64,000 nucleotides of DNA, taken from NCBI GenBank assembly GCA_030063045.1, contig JAQSEB010000114.1, positions 1,736,001 through 1,800,000 on the forward strand, read 5' to 3'. The notes under the pieces were generated by a model, which had not been told where the DNA came from, searched no databases, and was given only the letters and a program-made list of their open reading frames with translations. This DNA comes from Pratylenchus scribneri. Lineage: Eukaryota; Nematoda; Chromadorea; Rhabditida; Pratylenchidae. Each line of letters opens with the position of its first letter. Positions within the stretch are counted from its first letter, which is position 1. Positions 13,001 through 33,356 of this stretch are shown piece after piece. The translations under genes were made by a program, and so were the position numbers.

Positions 13001-16000
13001 ACTGTTTAATACCCTTTAATTGTTGACCTAACCAAAATTGGTTTAAACCGTTTAATACCCTTTAATTGTTGACCAAACCAAAATTGGATTTAAACCGTTT
13101 AATACCCTTTAATTGTTGACCAAACCAAAATTGGTTTAAACCGTTTAATACCCTTTAATTGTTGACCAAACCAAAATTGGATTTAAACCGTTTAATACCC
13201 TTTAATTGTTGACCAAACCAAAATTGGATTTAAACCGTTTAATACCCTTTAATTGTTGACCAAACCAAAATTGGTTTAAACCGTTTAATACCCTTTATTT
13301 GTTGACCGAACCAAAATTGGATTTAAACCGTTTAATACCCTTTAATTGTTGACCAAACCAAAATTGGTTTAAACAGTTTAATACCCTTTAATTGTTGACC
13401 AAACCAAAATTGGGTTAAATCGTTTAATACCCTTTAATTGTTGACCAAATCAAAATTGGGTTTAAACCGTTTAATACCCTTTAATTGTTGACCAAACCAA
13501 AATTGGGTTTAAACCGTTTAATACCCTTTAATTGTTGACCAAACCAAAATTGGATTTAAACCGTTTAATACCCTTTAATTGTTGACCAAACAAAAATTGG
13601 ATTTAAACCGTTTAATACCCTTTAATTGTTGACCAAACCAAAATTGGTTTAAACCGTTTAATACCCTTTAATTGTTGACCAAACCAAAATTGGATTTAAA
13701 CCGTTTAATACCCTTTAATTGTTGACCAAACCAAAATTGGTTTAAACCGTTTAATACCCTTTAATTGTTGACCAAACCAAAATTGGATTTAAACCGTTTA
13801 ATACCCTTTAATTGTTGACCAAACCAAAATTGGTTTAAACCGTTTAATACCCTTTAATTGTTGACCAAACCAAAATTGGATTTAAACCGTTTAATACCCT
13901 TTAATTGTTGACCAAACCAAAATTGGTTTAAACCGTTTAATACCCTTTAATTGTTGACCAAAACCAAAATGGGTTTAAACTGTTTAATACCCTTTAATTG
14001 TTGACCAAACCAAAATTGGTTTAAACCGTTTAATACCCTTTAATTGTTGACCAAACCAAAATTGGATTTAAACCGTTTAATACCCTTTAATTGTTGACCA
14101 AACCAAAATTGGTTTAAACCGTTTAATACCCTTTAATTGTTGACCAAACCAAAATTGGATTTAAACCGTTTAATACCCTTTAATTGTTGACCAAACCAAA
14201 ATTGGTTTAAACAGTTTAATACCCTTTAATTGTTGACCAAACCAAAATTGGTTTAAACCGTTTAATACCCTTTAATTGTTGACCAAACCATGACAAATTA
14301 TAAACCATTTAATGCTTCTTGACTCTTGACCAGCTCTATCCAATTTTGGGTATTTGGTTGTGAATGTAGGACAAACCCTCCTTAAACCATTATAATTATT
14401 TTTGGCATTCGCACCATAGTTTTCACTTCTGCAAATTAAATATAAACAATAAACTTCTAATCACTTTTTTATAAATCACTCATTAAAAATGGGATAAAAT
14501 CATTTTTAATAATGGGTTTTGAACCATCGACCTTTGAAAATTTTATTTAATTATTTAATTCGTAGATAAATTGCCCTCGCCGTGATGCCCAATGTGAAGT
14601 GCGTCCTCGCACCCAAAACAAATATGTCACTTGTAGGCCAAATCAAAAGGACCAAATGACTGGGGCCGAATTGCGAGATGTGGAAATGGAAGAGCTGAAA
14701 TTGGCCACAACAACTTTGACTGCCGAAAGAGAAATGTTGTTGGCGGAAATGGCCGAAATGGCCAAAGAGGCACATCAAGCGACGGAAATGATCCAAAAGG
14801 AAAGGTTGAGCAAAATAGAGAGGAACCGTGGGCCAGCGGACTTTTTGACCGTTTCATTCCATCGAAAGGGGGAATTGGTGGAATTCGGCAGTAGCAACAG
14901 TGGACGAGCTGAATCCACACAGATAGCACGCATAAATTTAATATCCCATCTTGGCGCCTTTTATTATAACTCATTTAGGACTGAACTAATTTTAATGATT
15001 TTAGTACCAAATTAAAGCCAAATTAAAGAGCAGACTTTTGGCTACCAAATAATAATAATTTTATTTAAATTGGTTCATAATTGTTGGAGTTAGGGCCAGA
15101 AATCTACTGAAAATTTTGCTAATCCATAATAAAAATAGTTTTAAATGCTTTTTTGGAACAAAACTTCGTCAATTTTTGAACCAATTTTAATAGAATCATT
15201 TGATAGCCAAAAGTCTGCTCTTTAATTTAATATTAAAATCATCAAAATTGGTTCAGTCCTTGTTGAATTATGGTAAACAGTATCAAGTTGGGTTCTGCAA
15301 ATATAAATCTAAATCATTGGGGAGGACTACATAATTCATTCATTCAATTCAGCCAACCTATTTGTCGACTCCGGCTGGCGTGGATGCCATTTCCATGGTT
15401 TCTTTGCCAACCGTTTTGGATCATTTTGGTTCGGCCAAATTCAATGTTCGCCAACATTTGGGGGATAAACCGAAGGCAACATTCCCTGCTGAATTCATTG
15501 GGAAACCCCGTTCAAGTTCAATTCGTTCTGCAATTTTGTTGGAAGAAAATGAGGAAGAGGAAATTCAGAATTCAAAAGTGAGTTCTTCTTTTTCTAATAA
15601 TTAAATAATTTTTTCTGATAATTTTAAATCATAAAAATAAATGGACACAACACACATTCCTTTAAAATTTTCTACTAAATAATATAAAAAACATGGAATT
15701 TGATATTTGATTTTTTGTGAATTTTTTGCAACAAAATTTAATAAAAATTATTCCTAATTTTTTCCCATATGCAATCGTAGGAATAATGAATATTTAAATA
15801 GCCGTTTTTATACTAATTTTTTAAGCATTTTTCTTTCATATCAATCCTGAAAAAATCATTGCCAATTTACTCCATATTAATCTCAAAAATTATCAAAAAT
15901 TTTTCAGCACCGTGAATTTTCTCTACCGCCCCAAACAATGATGGCAAATTGTTCAAATATATTGGCCAATAATAATAAACAATTGTTATCGTCGATTCGT

Positions 16001-19000
16001 TGTCATTCGGCACCGAGAAGACAGGAAATTGATTGGCAACAACCGGCGGAATCAATGGGAATTGAACATGGCCATTGGCAAAATTCACAGCAAGAAGTGG
16101 AAGTGGAAATGCTCAACACAGGAATGCAAATTCCAACGGTAGGTGAAATTTTTTTTGACAATTTATTGCAAATTTTTCTTTAGCCTTGTATTATATTAAC
16201 AAATAGGGAGTAGATGTCGCCAAAATCGCTAAAGAGTTAACTATTTATTTAGTTTTTAAGGGAAATTTGCCCAAAATAGGGTTCGGAAACTTCAAAATAG
16301 GTAATTTTTAGTTTTTCGTTACAGTTTTGCAGTGAAATTTTTCTCTCAACAAATGTCAAAATAGGCAAAATAGGACAAAAAATCAACGCAAAAACTTGAG
16401 ATATTAGTTCTAATCTATGGCTACTGCCTTCACCGGAGGCTAAGCCTCCAATAATCAAAGGGATAGGATAAGGGATTATCATCTTCTGAAAATTCGATAT
16501 CCGATAAACGATATGCCTCCAAAAATCCGATATATTCGATATGATAAAAAAATTCGATAGGCGTAGGCGATATCCAATCCATACTACACCAAAAATCCGA
16601 TATTTTCCGTTATCCGATAACAATATCCGATACAATAAGCATCGCTGATAGGGATAAGGGATACTTTAGATTATTTTTATTATTATTTATCAATTGTGCA
16701 GCAGCGGGAAAATGCGAATAGTAAAGTGAGGGAGGGGCAAAAAATATAAGATAAGAAGGGAAAGGGCTGATTTAAAAAGACTGTGCTTGGGGCAATATTT
16801 GATTGATAGGATAGGCAAAAAGTTGGGGTACAGTAATACAAAAGGAGAAGCCCTTAAAAGCTTAAGGGCATTGTTGGCATTGACAAGAAATAAAATGCTA
16901 AAAACATTATTTATGTACTTTTTCATCAAATTAAATACAAAAATAGGTCTAAATCTAAAAATCCACAAATAAATTCTTGTATTTTTACAGATCCAAATCA
17001 CATCGGCCGAAGAAGTCCGTGGTCGTGTCAAAACTCTTCGCATTCAAATGGAAAATTTGGCAAGGACTGGGGCCACCAACGAAATTCCCTGCTCCATTGC
17101 CGACGGTGAACTTTTTGACCAATTGGATGCATTTTTGTGCTCAATGGCCGATGCCAACAAACGAAGTTGGCAAAGTCAACAACAAATTGAGGCGCTGAAA
17201 AGGGAAAATGGCAATTTGAGAGAGAGGCTGAAGGATGCCGAAATGGAATTGTGGATATACCGGACGGAGCCGAGGCGGGCGGCGGTGGAGAAAAGAGAGG
17301 GAGGTTATTGGCGAAGTTGTAGTGCCGAATTTTTGGGCCGGCCACCTTTGTCCGCAAAACAGTTGGACCGATGGAAGGAGATTGCGGGCACTTGTTTCAG
17401 GGAGGTAATCCAAACATTCAGAAAAATGAGAAGATATTTTCTATTCCTTTTTGATCATCCAAAATAATTAAGTAATTTTCATCAAATAGAGAAATTTTTA
17501 AACATAATTTTAGCAGTAACCCTAGCTAGCACATTGGTGTGATGTTAGAAATTTTCTGTTAAAATTGCTGTGTCTCATACTGAAATGTAGAGTAGAATAT
17601 ATAAAAATGCATAAAATTGAAAACCAAGTCGGAAAAAAATATCTTCCTCTGATGAGCGGATTTGAACTCGAGACCAAAATTTGCAAAAGTAGAGGGTTAC
17701 CCATTCAGCTAACAAATTTTCAAGAAAATTTTTTGACAATTTTACTTTAAATCCTAGCCATCCTAAATCTAGCTATTTAACAATAAAAATTTATGATTAA
17801 TTTCACTCTGTTTTGAAGGTTAATCAACTTCGAAAACGGCTGAATTCCGCCGAGGAGGAAAGGTTGGCGCTGCGCAATCAAGTGGCAATTTTGAAGGGCG
17901 AATTGGCAATGGCCAAATGTGAAGCTTACCATTCGGCGCTGATGAGGAAGGGGGGCCGAAAGAATTCATTCGACGGTCCCGGCGAAACGCTGAAATCCTA
18001 CAATCGATGGTTGGGCGGTGATCGATGGCAAAGTGTGCCGGATTTAGATGAGGAAGAGGAAATGTTGAATTGGCAAGCAGGAAAAGGACAGAAAAGACGA
18101 AAAACGGTGGCAAATGCCGAAAAGGAGAAGGAAATTGTGAATGAGGCACGCCGAAGACAATGCGCACAATTACGGCAGGAAAGGGACCAATTGGCCCGGT
18201 TGGAACAGAATACAAAGGATGAGGTGATTTTTGCCCTATTTTCGATATTTAATTTTGTAATTTTCAGTTGCTTAAGAAGCAAAAAGTGGAAGAAGAATTG
18301 AATTATCAGCTGAAAAAGGTGAATGCCGAATTTGAGCTGTTGCGACGGGAAAATGGAATGTACGAAGAAAAATTGGTGGAAATGGACCGAGATAGGCAGC
18401 AAATGTATTTGGTCATGTTCCGGAAAGGACAGCAAGCAGCAAATCAAGAGGTAGGCTTCATTTCCATTCATTAATGATCTCGAAAAATTTAGTTTTAAAC
18501 CCATGAAATGGAACCATTTTATTTAAAATTAGAAAAATATTAAAAAAAAACCTTCTAACCTTCTTATTTGAGTTTAATTGTAGAGGATCCCACACAAGGG
18601 CGCGATTGGTTCAATGGTTTAGGCCCTTAGAATTTATTTCAGAAAACGAAAGTTCGATTCCACGCCATGGCTAATAATTTTTTCTTCCCAATTTGAAAAT
18701 CATATTTAATTTTTTAAATTTTTTTCTATAAATTTTTTTATTTTAATTTTTAATTTTATTTTTAAATTCTAAAAATGAAATCATTTTCCACGTCATCAAC
18801 AATCATTTTTTTAAAGATTCACGATGACTTGGACAAGGCAGCAGAGTTGAAAATTGTTCTTCGTTTCCTACATGATGCCTTCTTCTATTATTTACTCAAC
18901 AAAGGGAATGCGCGTGAGCATTTGCAGGTCATTCACGGGTTTTGAGGAATATTTACCCTTATTATTTACAGGCAATTATGACAATGCTGAATTTTACGCC

Positions 19001-19046
19001 CGAACAGAAGGAGGAAGTCTACAGGCGCAGAGGCAAATCTCATTGA
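4071..19046 (+). CDS. GRIP-domain golgin-like coiled-coil protein
   Basis: Nineteen exons model a protein of about 1609 residues: 4071-4310, 4901-5120, 5749-5950, 6301-6699, 6984-7241, 8745-9009, 9084-9410, 9915-10124, 10257-10472, 10577-10761, 11327-11678, 14566-14877 (end uncertain), 15353-15577, 15908-16138, 16991-17404, 17819-18223, 18268-18450, 18817-18927, 18972-19046. The first ~270 residues are low-complexity and Ser/Asn/Pro-rich. A segment EPYLTPTQRHQKEVAALKK resembles the start of the syntaphilin/syntabulin homology region. Long heptad-rich coiled coils follow. The last two exons form a GRIP-like domain (LKIVLRFLHDAFFYYLL, then AIMTMLNFTPEQKEEVY), the module that tethers golgins to ARL1-type GTPases at the trans-Golgi. 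The likely role is a Golgi or vesicle tether. The start is the first ATG of an acceptor-less exon. Introns are loaded with satellites and MITEs. GRIP identity is likely; the syntaphilin resemblance is weaker. Confidence 0.75.
4395..4720 (+). repeat. Dispersed pyrimidine-rich repeat, copy 2
   Basis: In golgin intron 1. Shares TCAATGCCATCAATA, TTTTTGCCTAATCAG, AATATTGCCACAATCC and TTTAAAGTCGAGTTCCCC with copy 1 upstream. Confidence 0.6.
5160..5702 (-). mobile_element. TIR element with 46-bp minisatellite, copy 2
   Basis: Inverted copy in golgin intron 2. About eight 46-bp units (TTAAACGGTTTAAACC core) lie between unique flanks. Its ends are imperfect inverted repeats: AATGGTTTAAGGGTTTGTCCTA at about 5170 and CTAGGACAAACAACCCATT ending near 5704. 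This copy shows the termini best and supports calling the family a non-autonomous DNA transposon that carries a tandem array inside. Confidence 0.75.
7255..7495 (+). repeat. 34-bp minisatellite
   Basis: About seven units of TTTTTGTTCTGATTTCTATC plus CGGAAAATATTTTA. Unit starts at 7321, 7355 and 7389 are 34 bp apart. Degenerate units reappear at 8650-8715 on the far side of the CCGG satellite, so the 26/30-bp array looks inserted into, or amplified from, this one. Golgin intron 5. Confidence 0.85.
7496..8660 (+). repeat. 26/30-bp TTTCCGGAAA satellite, locus 1
   Basis: About 42 units of GTGCAAATTAATTCTTTCC plus GGAAAAA (26 bp) or GGAAAGAAAAA (30 bp) in golgin intron 5. Every junction is the palindrome TTTCCGGAAA. 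Short and long units are interspersed. The same satellite with different spacers lies at 39.1-39.6 kb in the phosphatase gene. Reading frames through it encode repetitive peptides such as KLILSGK and are not genes. Confidence 0.95.
9513..9855. mobile_element. TACC...GGTA MITE, longer copy
   Basis: In golgin intron 7. The ends TACCATAAATTCTC and GAAAATGCGGTA are inverted. Inside are repeated blocks of CTTCTAATAGA, GGGGCTTATAAATTT and CAGAGACC in both orientations. It is related to 1965-2167 and to fragments near 2700-2790 and 24470-24560. Confidence 0.5.
10850..11110 (-). repeat. Dispersed pyrimidine-rich repeat, copy 3
   Basis: Reverse copy in golgin intron 10: GGGCAATATTTGATTGATAG, GGCAAAAAGTTGGGGTA and AAATAGGAAAGGCCC are the complements of blocks in the 3.7-kb copy. 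Confidence 0.6.
11690..14400 (+). mobile_element. TIR element with expanded 46-bp array, copy 3
   Basis: The same family as at 1.2, 5.2 and 23.3 kb, but with the internal array grown to about 53 units (11815-14292). It fills almost the whole of golgin intron 11. Units alternate between GGTTTAAACC (46 bp) and GGATTTAAACC (47 bp), so a dimer of about 93 bp dominates in stretches. A distinctive run of variants starting near 11821 (GGGTTAAACCG, AAATCAAAATTGGG, GGGTTTAAACC) recurs near 13403, showing an internal block duplication of about 1.58 kb. Flanks match the other copies. Confidence 0.85.
14930..15290. mobile_element. Fold-back MITE in golgin intron 12
   Basis: The arms are inverted: TAGGACTGAACTAATTTTAA near 14978 and TTGGTTCAGTCCTTGTTGAA near 15248, with GAGCAGACTTTTGGCTA and TAGCCAAAAGTCTGCTC further in. 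It begins within about 60 bp of the probable donor site, which may explain why no strong GT donor is visible there. A diverged relative lies at about 55350-55660. Confidence 0.7.
16420..16885 (-). repeat. Dispersed repeat copy 4 with GATATCCGATA cluster
   Basis: In golgin intron 14. 16690-16885 is the reverse copy of the dispersed pyrimidine-rich repeat (GGGGCAATATTTGATTGATAG, GGCAAAAAGTTGGGGTA). Just before it, 16480-16640 holds many irregular copies of GATATCCGATA and AAAATCCGATAT, a separate local repeat. Confidence 0.55.
17651..17713 (-). repeat. tRNA-like (SINE-type) fragment
   Basis: Read on the minus strand this gives TTAGCTGAATGGGTAA (A-box-like) and GAGTTCAAATCC (B-box-like) about 35 bp apart. 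It resembles the D and T arms of a tRNA without a clean acceptor stem. Likely a tRNA-derived element remnant in golgin intron 15; not a functional tRNA by eye. Confidence 0.4.
18599..18672 (+). repeat. tRNA-like fragment in golgin intron 17
   Basis: GGGCGCGATTGGTTCAATGG is followed about 45 bp later by AGTTCGATTCCACGCC. The T-arm/B-box and a partly pairing acceptor stem (GGCG with CGCC) are visible. A normal anticodon arm is not clear. A diverged tRNA pseudogene or a SINE head are both possible. Confidence 0.4.
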
Positions 19047-20755
19047 ATTTAATGTTTTTCATATGAATTTTATATATTTTTAATTCAAAAAAATTTTCTC
19101 ACGTTTCTTTTCACACCTCTTTCCACGTATTTTATTGTTTATTTTTTATCAACAAATTTTTTCGGCTGCTCAAAGAACGAGGACGTACGTGTGAGGACGG
19201 CGAAGCGCCTACTCATCCAACGTGTCTCTTCCCTCTCATTCTTGATTCAATTCCCACAATTGTCCGGCCATGATTCGGTCAAAAACCGGATTATTTTCCC
19301 CCCTCCCTCTCTGCTTTTGTTGTTGCTCATTTTTCATCAAATCCCCCATTAATCCCAATTTTTAATGAACATGTGATTAAAAATATTTTAAAAATAGATT
19401 CAAATTAAATGCTTAAATTTTATGAATAAATTTGTTAATTAATCTTATTGAATTTAAATATTTTCAATCACAAAATTAATGATAATTAGCAGAAGCATAA
19501 AATCTATTTTGCTATATTATTTTTTGTTTGCTTAATCGAATTGAAGTTGATTCACAGGATGATAAAAGAGCACAAATGATGATGGAAATGGGAACGCGGG
19601 AATTGGAGAAGCGCTTAATCATCAATCCAATTTCACAAATCAGTCAGCAATCACATTTACTACTAAACTCAGCGGCGAGCAAATAAAAATCATTCCCACC
19701 ACCGGTAAATTTTAGTGGGAATCGTCACAAATTAACCCCAATGGTTTATTAATTATTACTAATTTATCCATTTCATTAATTCTACCAATTTTAACCAATA
19801 AAGCCAATTTTTGCCCAAAAATTTTTCACAAATATTTCTTTGACCATCGCAAATATATCGATTTTGTTCAGCCGCCGCCGGCTGGCTCCATCCTCTCCCT
19901 CCTAGACTATTCCTCCATCTTTTTTACTTATTTCCTTTCCTTCTCCTCAATTCACGTCCCAATCTTTTCTCCAATGCTGCGTCAAGCCTTCTTGGCATGC
20001 AACCGTATAAAGAAATCCCATTCAATACACCGCTGCGCTCTCGAGTCTCGACCATTCTTGGAGAACAAAAGCAGTCAAGAATTGCGAGAAGATGAGATAA
20101 AATAGTGCGGCAGAACGCAGCCGTGTAACGGAATGTGTGCTCAAAATCTCCTCAATGGCCATTTGAGGAGAAGCGAAAAGCACTGGGCGCCGGCGGCAAA
20201 TAAAACATGGAAAAAGCTTTCATGCCACCAAGCAGTAGCCACTAGCCCAATAGCATTCTGCTTTGAAAAATTTCGATTTTTTCCGCTTTTTCCATGCACT
20301 GGAAAAGGTGGCACACTTCTCAATTGGCAGCTGGCATGGCTGCGGAATAGCATCGACCAGCAGCAGTAGAGGAAGCCCCATGGGCCAAATAGGCATTTTG
20401 TTGGGTGAAAAAAAATTTGAGATGGAAAAAGGAGCGGATTTGAATGGGGGGCGGAATGTTTTAGGTGTGCTGCATTCTATTGGGAATTTTTTTATTGGTT
20501 TCGCATAAATTGCTATGCGTCCACCAAATAAAGCTAGCAAAGCAGAGTGTGCCACTTTAAAATTTGGTCCGCGTTCACACAAAAAAAATGATAACAATCT
20601 AAAGCGAAAATTAAAATTAGTCAGCATCATCATTCATAATTTAACGAGATTGGCTTAAATATTAAAAATTAATTATTTTAATAATTAATTTTTCAGGTTT
20701 TTAATTCTACATCCAATCAATTTTAATTATTATAAACTGAAAAACATCATCCAAA
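19047..20755. other. Golgin-dynamin intergenic region
   Basis: Holds the candidate alternative golgin exon (19559-19687), then AT-rich DNA. A locally GC-richer stretch (19980-20500) presumably contains the dynamin promoter; it has a CGTATAAAG motif near 20004. Open frames on both strands at 20130-20630 have no recognisable domain, and I do not call them genes. Confidence 0.5.
19559..19687 (+). CDS. Candidate alternative last exon of golgin gene
   Basis: Preceded by the acceptor TTGATTCACAG. The exon is open in phase 0 and encodes DDKRAQMMMEMGTRELEKR, then INPISQISQQSHLLL and a stop. Golgin exons 17 and 18 both end in phase 0, so this exon could replace the GRIP-encoding last exon. It could also follow an internal donor in that exon (after KEE). 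Without transcripts it could equally be a remnant. Confidence 0.4.
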
Positions 20756-30032
<9,277 letters not shown>

Positions 30033-30934
30033 AAGAAAGAAAGGATTAATTAATTTACCCTCAATGGATTTGTGGAGAGTAGATGAAGAATGGACGGATA
30101 TACAATAATTTTTACACAATGTTCATCCCCAAATTCATAATTATTTTTTAATCTTCTCAAATTCCAAAAATCCATACACCTCCGAGTAATCTCATCCCCT
30201 CAATTCTTCCTATTCATCGGATATATTTGTGGACTTGAATTTTGTGACCCCAAAGCCGTATTTTTCACTCTCCATTTTGCTGAATATTATTTAATTTTGT
30301 ATTAATTTTGTGTTAAAAATTTGATTAATTTGCTCCAAAAACAAATTCATTTTATTACCACACATTTTATTATTTTATTGGTTGAATTCCAACAACAACA
30401 CAAATGCTTTCTTGGCCATTTTTTTCTTTTTTTCTTAAATATTATTGCACGTTTTTTCACTCAGATTTAAGCACAAATTTAAACATAAAAAATGTCCCAC
30501 CTAAATAGTGATATATTAAATAAAAAAAGAAGGCTGCAAATTGTTTTTTTTTTCTGATTAATTTGTTCATTTTTGATTAAATATTTTGAAAAAATTCTAT
30601 AATAAGTAATTTTTGGGCAATTTTCACAACAAAATTGCAATCAATTTGCAGCTTTCCGGCAAAATAAAATCCATTTTATTGTTTCTGAATTACTTTTTTC
30701 AAAAAATTGGTTGTGTATTTTGCGCGCGCCCTTCATCCAAAAAAACCAAACCCAAATTACTATTTAATTCACCACAAAACAAAAACAAATATTTGTTCAA
30801 AATGAACCCCATCAAAGTTTAAAATAATTTTTGTTTGTGACAAATTTATTATTTTTTTATTGTGTGTAAGCAATAAATTTTTTAATAAATTCAAAAACAT
30901 TAATTTTCAACAGACAATTTAAGATTTAATTAAA

Positions 30935-32828
30935 ATGAATTTGGACAAAATTGAAAAAATAAGAATTGCCAATAAGGAAAGGAATTTGAGAAGGAAGCAG
31001 GAACAGAAACGGGCACAGCAACGTTTACAATTGCACCGAATTATCAGGTGTTTTCGGATTTATTCAATTTTAAAAATAAATTTATTAAATTTTTATGAGG
31101 AAATTGATATAAAATAAAAATCCAATTGAGCAAAATAAAAATTAATTAAAGTTTTTACTAAAGGTTCAAATATCAAAAATGGAATATTCGCCAAATTTTA
31201 CCAAATAAATTTCTCTTTTTTTACAGCAGTTTGATGTTCTCCAACGGGGATGGACCGGAGCCATTTGTGGAATGCCGGGATTTTATGCTTGAAATTGTAC
31301 GAAAACAATTGACGGAAATGCTCATTCAAAAGGCGCAGAAATTGGCCACAGAACGGGGGTAATGAATGGGCCATAAACAATTAAAACTAATATATGTTTT
31401 TTTAAAGGAAGACTAAAATTGGCCCATTGGAACTTGTATTTGCATTCAGGCATGGCAACAATATTTTTAAAAAATTGAATTTTAAAAATTCCAATTTTTA
31501 GACGCCATCCAATTTTGATCAAACGACTCATTGCCTATGTGAATGTGAGCATTTTTAACACAAAAAACCATTTAAATTAATACAAATTTTGATGGATTTT
31601 ATTCTTTTTTTAGTTGGGTTTTAAAAGTCAAAAATATATTTTTTCCCATTTCACTGTTGACTGCCAAAAGTATATAAAAAATTTCCAAAATTACTAAAAA
31701 ATTTAGAATCTATTCCATTTTTGACCGCAGATAACCGAAATGATGCCAAAATTGATGGGTGGCAATGGCAATGATGGTGACGGCGGTGCTGATGAATCCA
31801 TTCCGGTGGAATTCAACAATTTTGGCGAACTAATTGTCGGCGAAGACAACAATGGAACAAAGGAAGATAACAAAGAAGACGAAAATTGGGAAGAAGAATC
31901 AACGAAAGAAACCACTGAATCTGCTGCTGGCCCCTCCACTTCCTCAACAATTCAAAAGAAACCAAAAAAGAGGAAAAGACTGGGAAGCAAAAAAATGAAA
32001 AAGTGGGTTGCCAAAATTTTATTAATTTTATTTTAAATTTTTTCCTTTTTTATTATTTTTAAAATTTAAATTATTTCCTTTTTAAAAATATTTCTATAAA
32101 TTTTTTTTTATATTTTTTATAAAATTATTACCTTATCAAAATTTTTAGTAGTGCAATTTTGTTGGCCGCCGTTGCCGAATTCGATGTACTCGGCCATTTG
32201 CTGGATGAATTCGGCCCCGGTTGGGTGGACCCTGTCAAAATGGAAAGAATGCGCCGAATTGACAAAAGAACCAAGGAAATGGACGTGGAAATGTACACAA
32301 AATTTGCGAATGCCCGACAAATGGCATCATTTTGTGGCGCCGGCGAATCAACAAACAATAACAAATTGGGAGGAAATGCCAATAAAAATATGAAATTATT
32401 TTTGGAATGGCTTGGCCAACCCCCGCTGGATGATGGCACATGTTGTCCGCTGATTCTCAATTTTTGTGCCATCGAAATTGTTGTACGTTTTTTACCCAAA
32501 AATTTGGGTTTTATTCTTTTTATTCCACAAATTCATCTTTTTTTATCTTTAAAACTTAATTCAACTAAAATCTAAAAAAATTCTCCATTTTTTATTGCAT
32601 TAAAAATGAATTTTCCCGCAGGCAATTTTGGTTGACGGTGCGCTGATTTGTCGACATGAACAAGAAATGGCTACTGCTGCTGGAATGGAATCGGATGCAT
32701 CTAAAAATGATGCAATTCAACAAAATTGTGGCAATGATGAACCAATCAAATTGTGCCATTATGAGGAATCATTGCGACGAAACCGGGGCTATGCCAGAAG
32801 AGGAGACCTTTTATTTGGCAATTTTTGA
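30935..32828 (+). CDS. SPT3/SUPT3H-like SAGA subunit
   Basis: Exons 30935-31047, 31227-31358, 31408-31449, 31502-31544, 31731-32002, 32149-32482 and 32622-32828 join in phase to give 380 residues. SPT3 is a double-histone-fold protein of the SAGA coactivator that contacts TBP in the nucleus. The first fold reads SLMFSNGDGPEPFVECRDF, LEIVRKQLTEMLIQKAQKLA, then IGPLELVFAFRRHPILIKRL. The 42-nt third exon supplies the middle of that fold and has a GC donor. An acidic, Lys-rich linker follows (encoded near 31.8-32.0 kb). The C-terminal part has AILLAAVAEFDVLGHLLDEF, MDVEMYTKFANARQMASFCG, FLEWLG and IEIVAILVDGALICRHEQ, matching the conserved SPT3 C-terminal region (FxDWL, YE.VA.LVDLAL). The start is the first ATG after an AT-rich 5' stretch, about 900 bp after dynamin. 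Confidence 0.85.
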
Positions 32829-33356
32829 TGTGGATTTATATTTTTTTATCCTTTTTAATTTATTTTTTTAATAAAATTACAATTTCTAAACATTTGCGTT
32901 ATTCGGAGTATTTTTGAAAATTATTTATTAAAAAAGGCAAATATATTCCAATGACAAAAAATATTTCTTTTCATCTCCAATAAAGCCAAAATAAATTGTA
33001 AGGAAATGGGAAAACAAAAATTGGCCAAATTAATTAAATCCCGAGAAAACAAGCAATTGAATTATTCACACATCCTCCACAGGAATATACTTTTTTTTTC
33101 TTTTCTGAAAGCCAAAAAAATAAAAATGACTTAATCCTCCTTTTGCCAATGGCGTTTTTCCCTCCTCCCTTCTATAAATTGGCCGTTTATTTGTGTTTTT
33201 GTTCGCACATTCTGCTGAATGGCCAAATTGGCTCCATTCTGTGACAAATCCATTCATTTCCCAAAATTTTAGCCCTTTGGGTTGCCATATTTTCTAACCC
33301 AAATTTATTCTCTTTGAATTTTCTTATGAATTATTTATTAGCATTTTTTAACCGGA
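32829..33356. other. Short intergenic region
   Basis: AT-rich DNA between the SPT3-like stop and the next start, with an AATAAA signal near 32869. No gene or repeat recognised. Confidence 0.5.

Noticed and set aside
20133..20633. Overlapping frames on both strands upstream of dynamin
   Set aside because: Both strands are open over the same GC-richer stretch, with no recognisable domain on either; more likely promoter or leader DNA.
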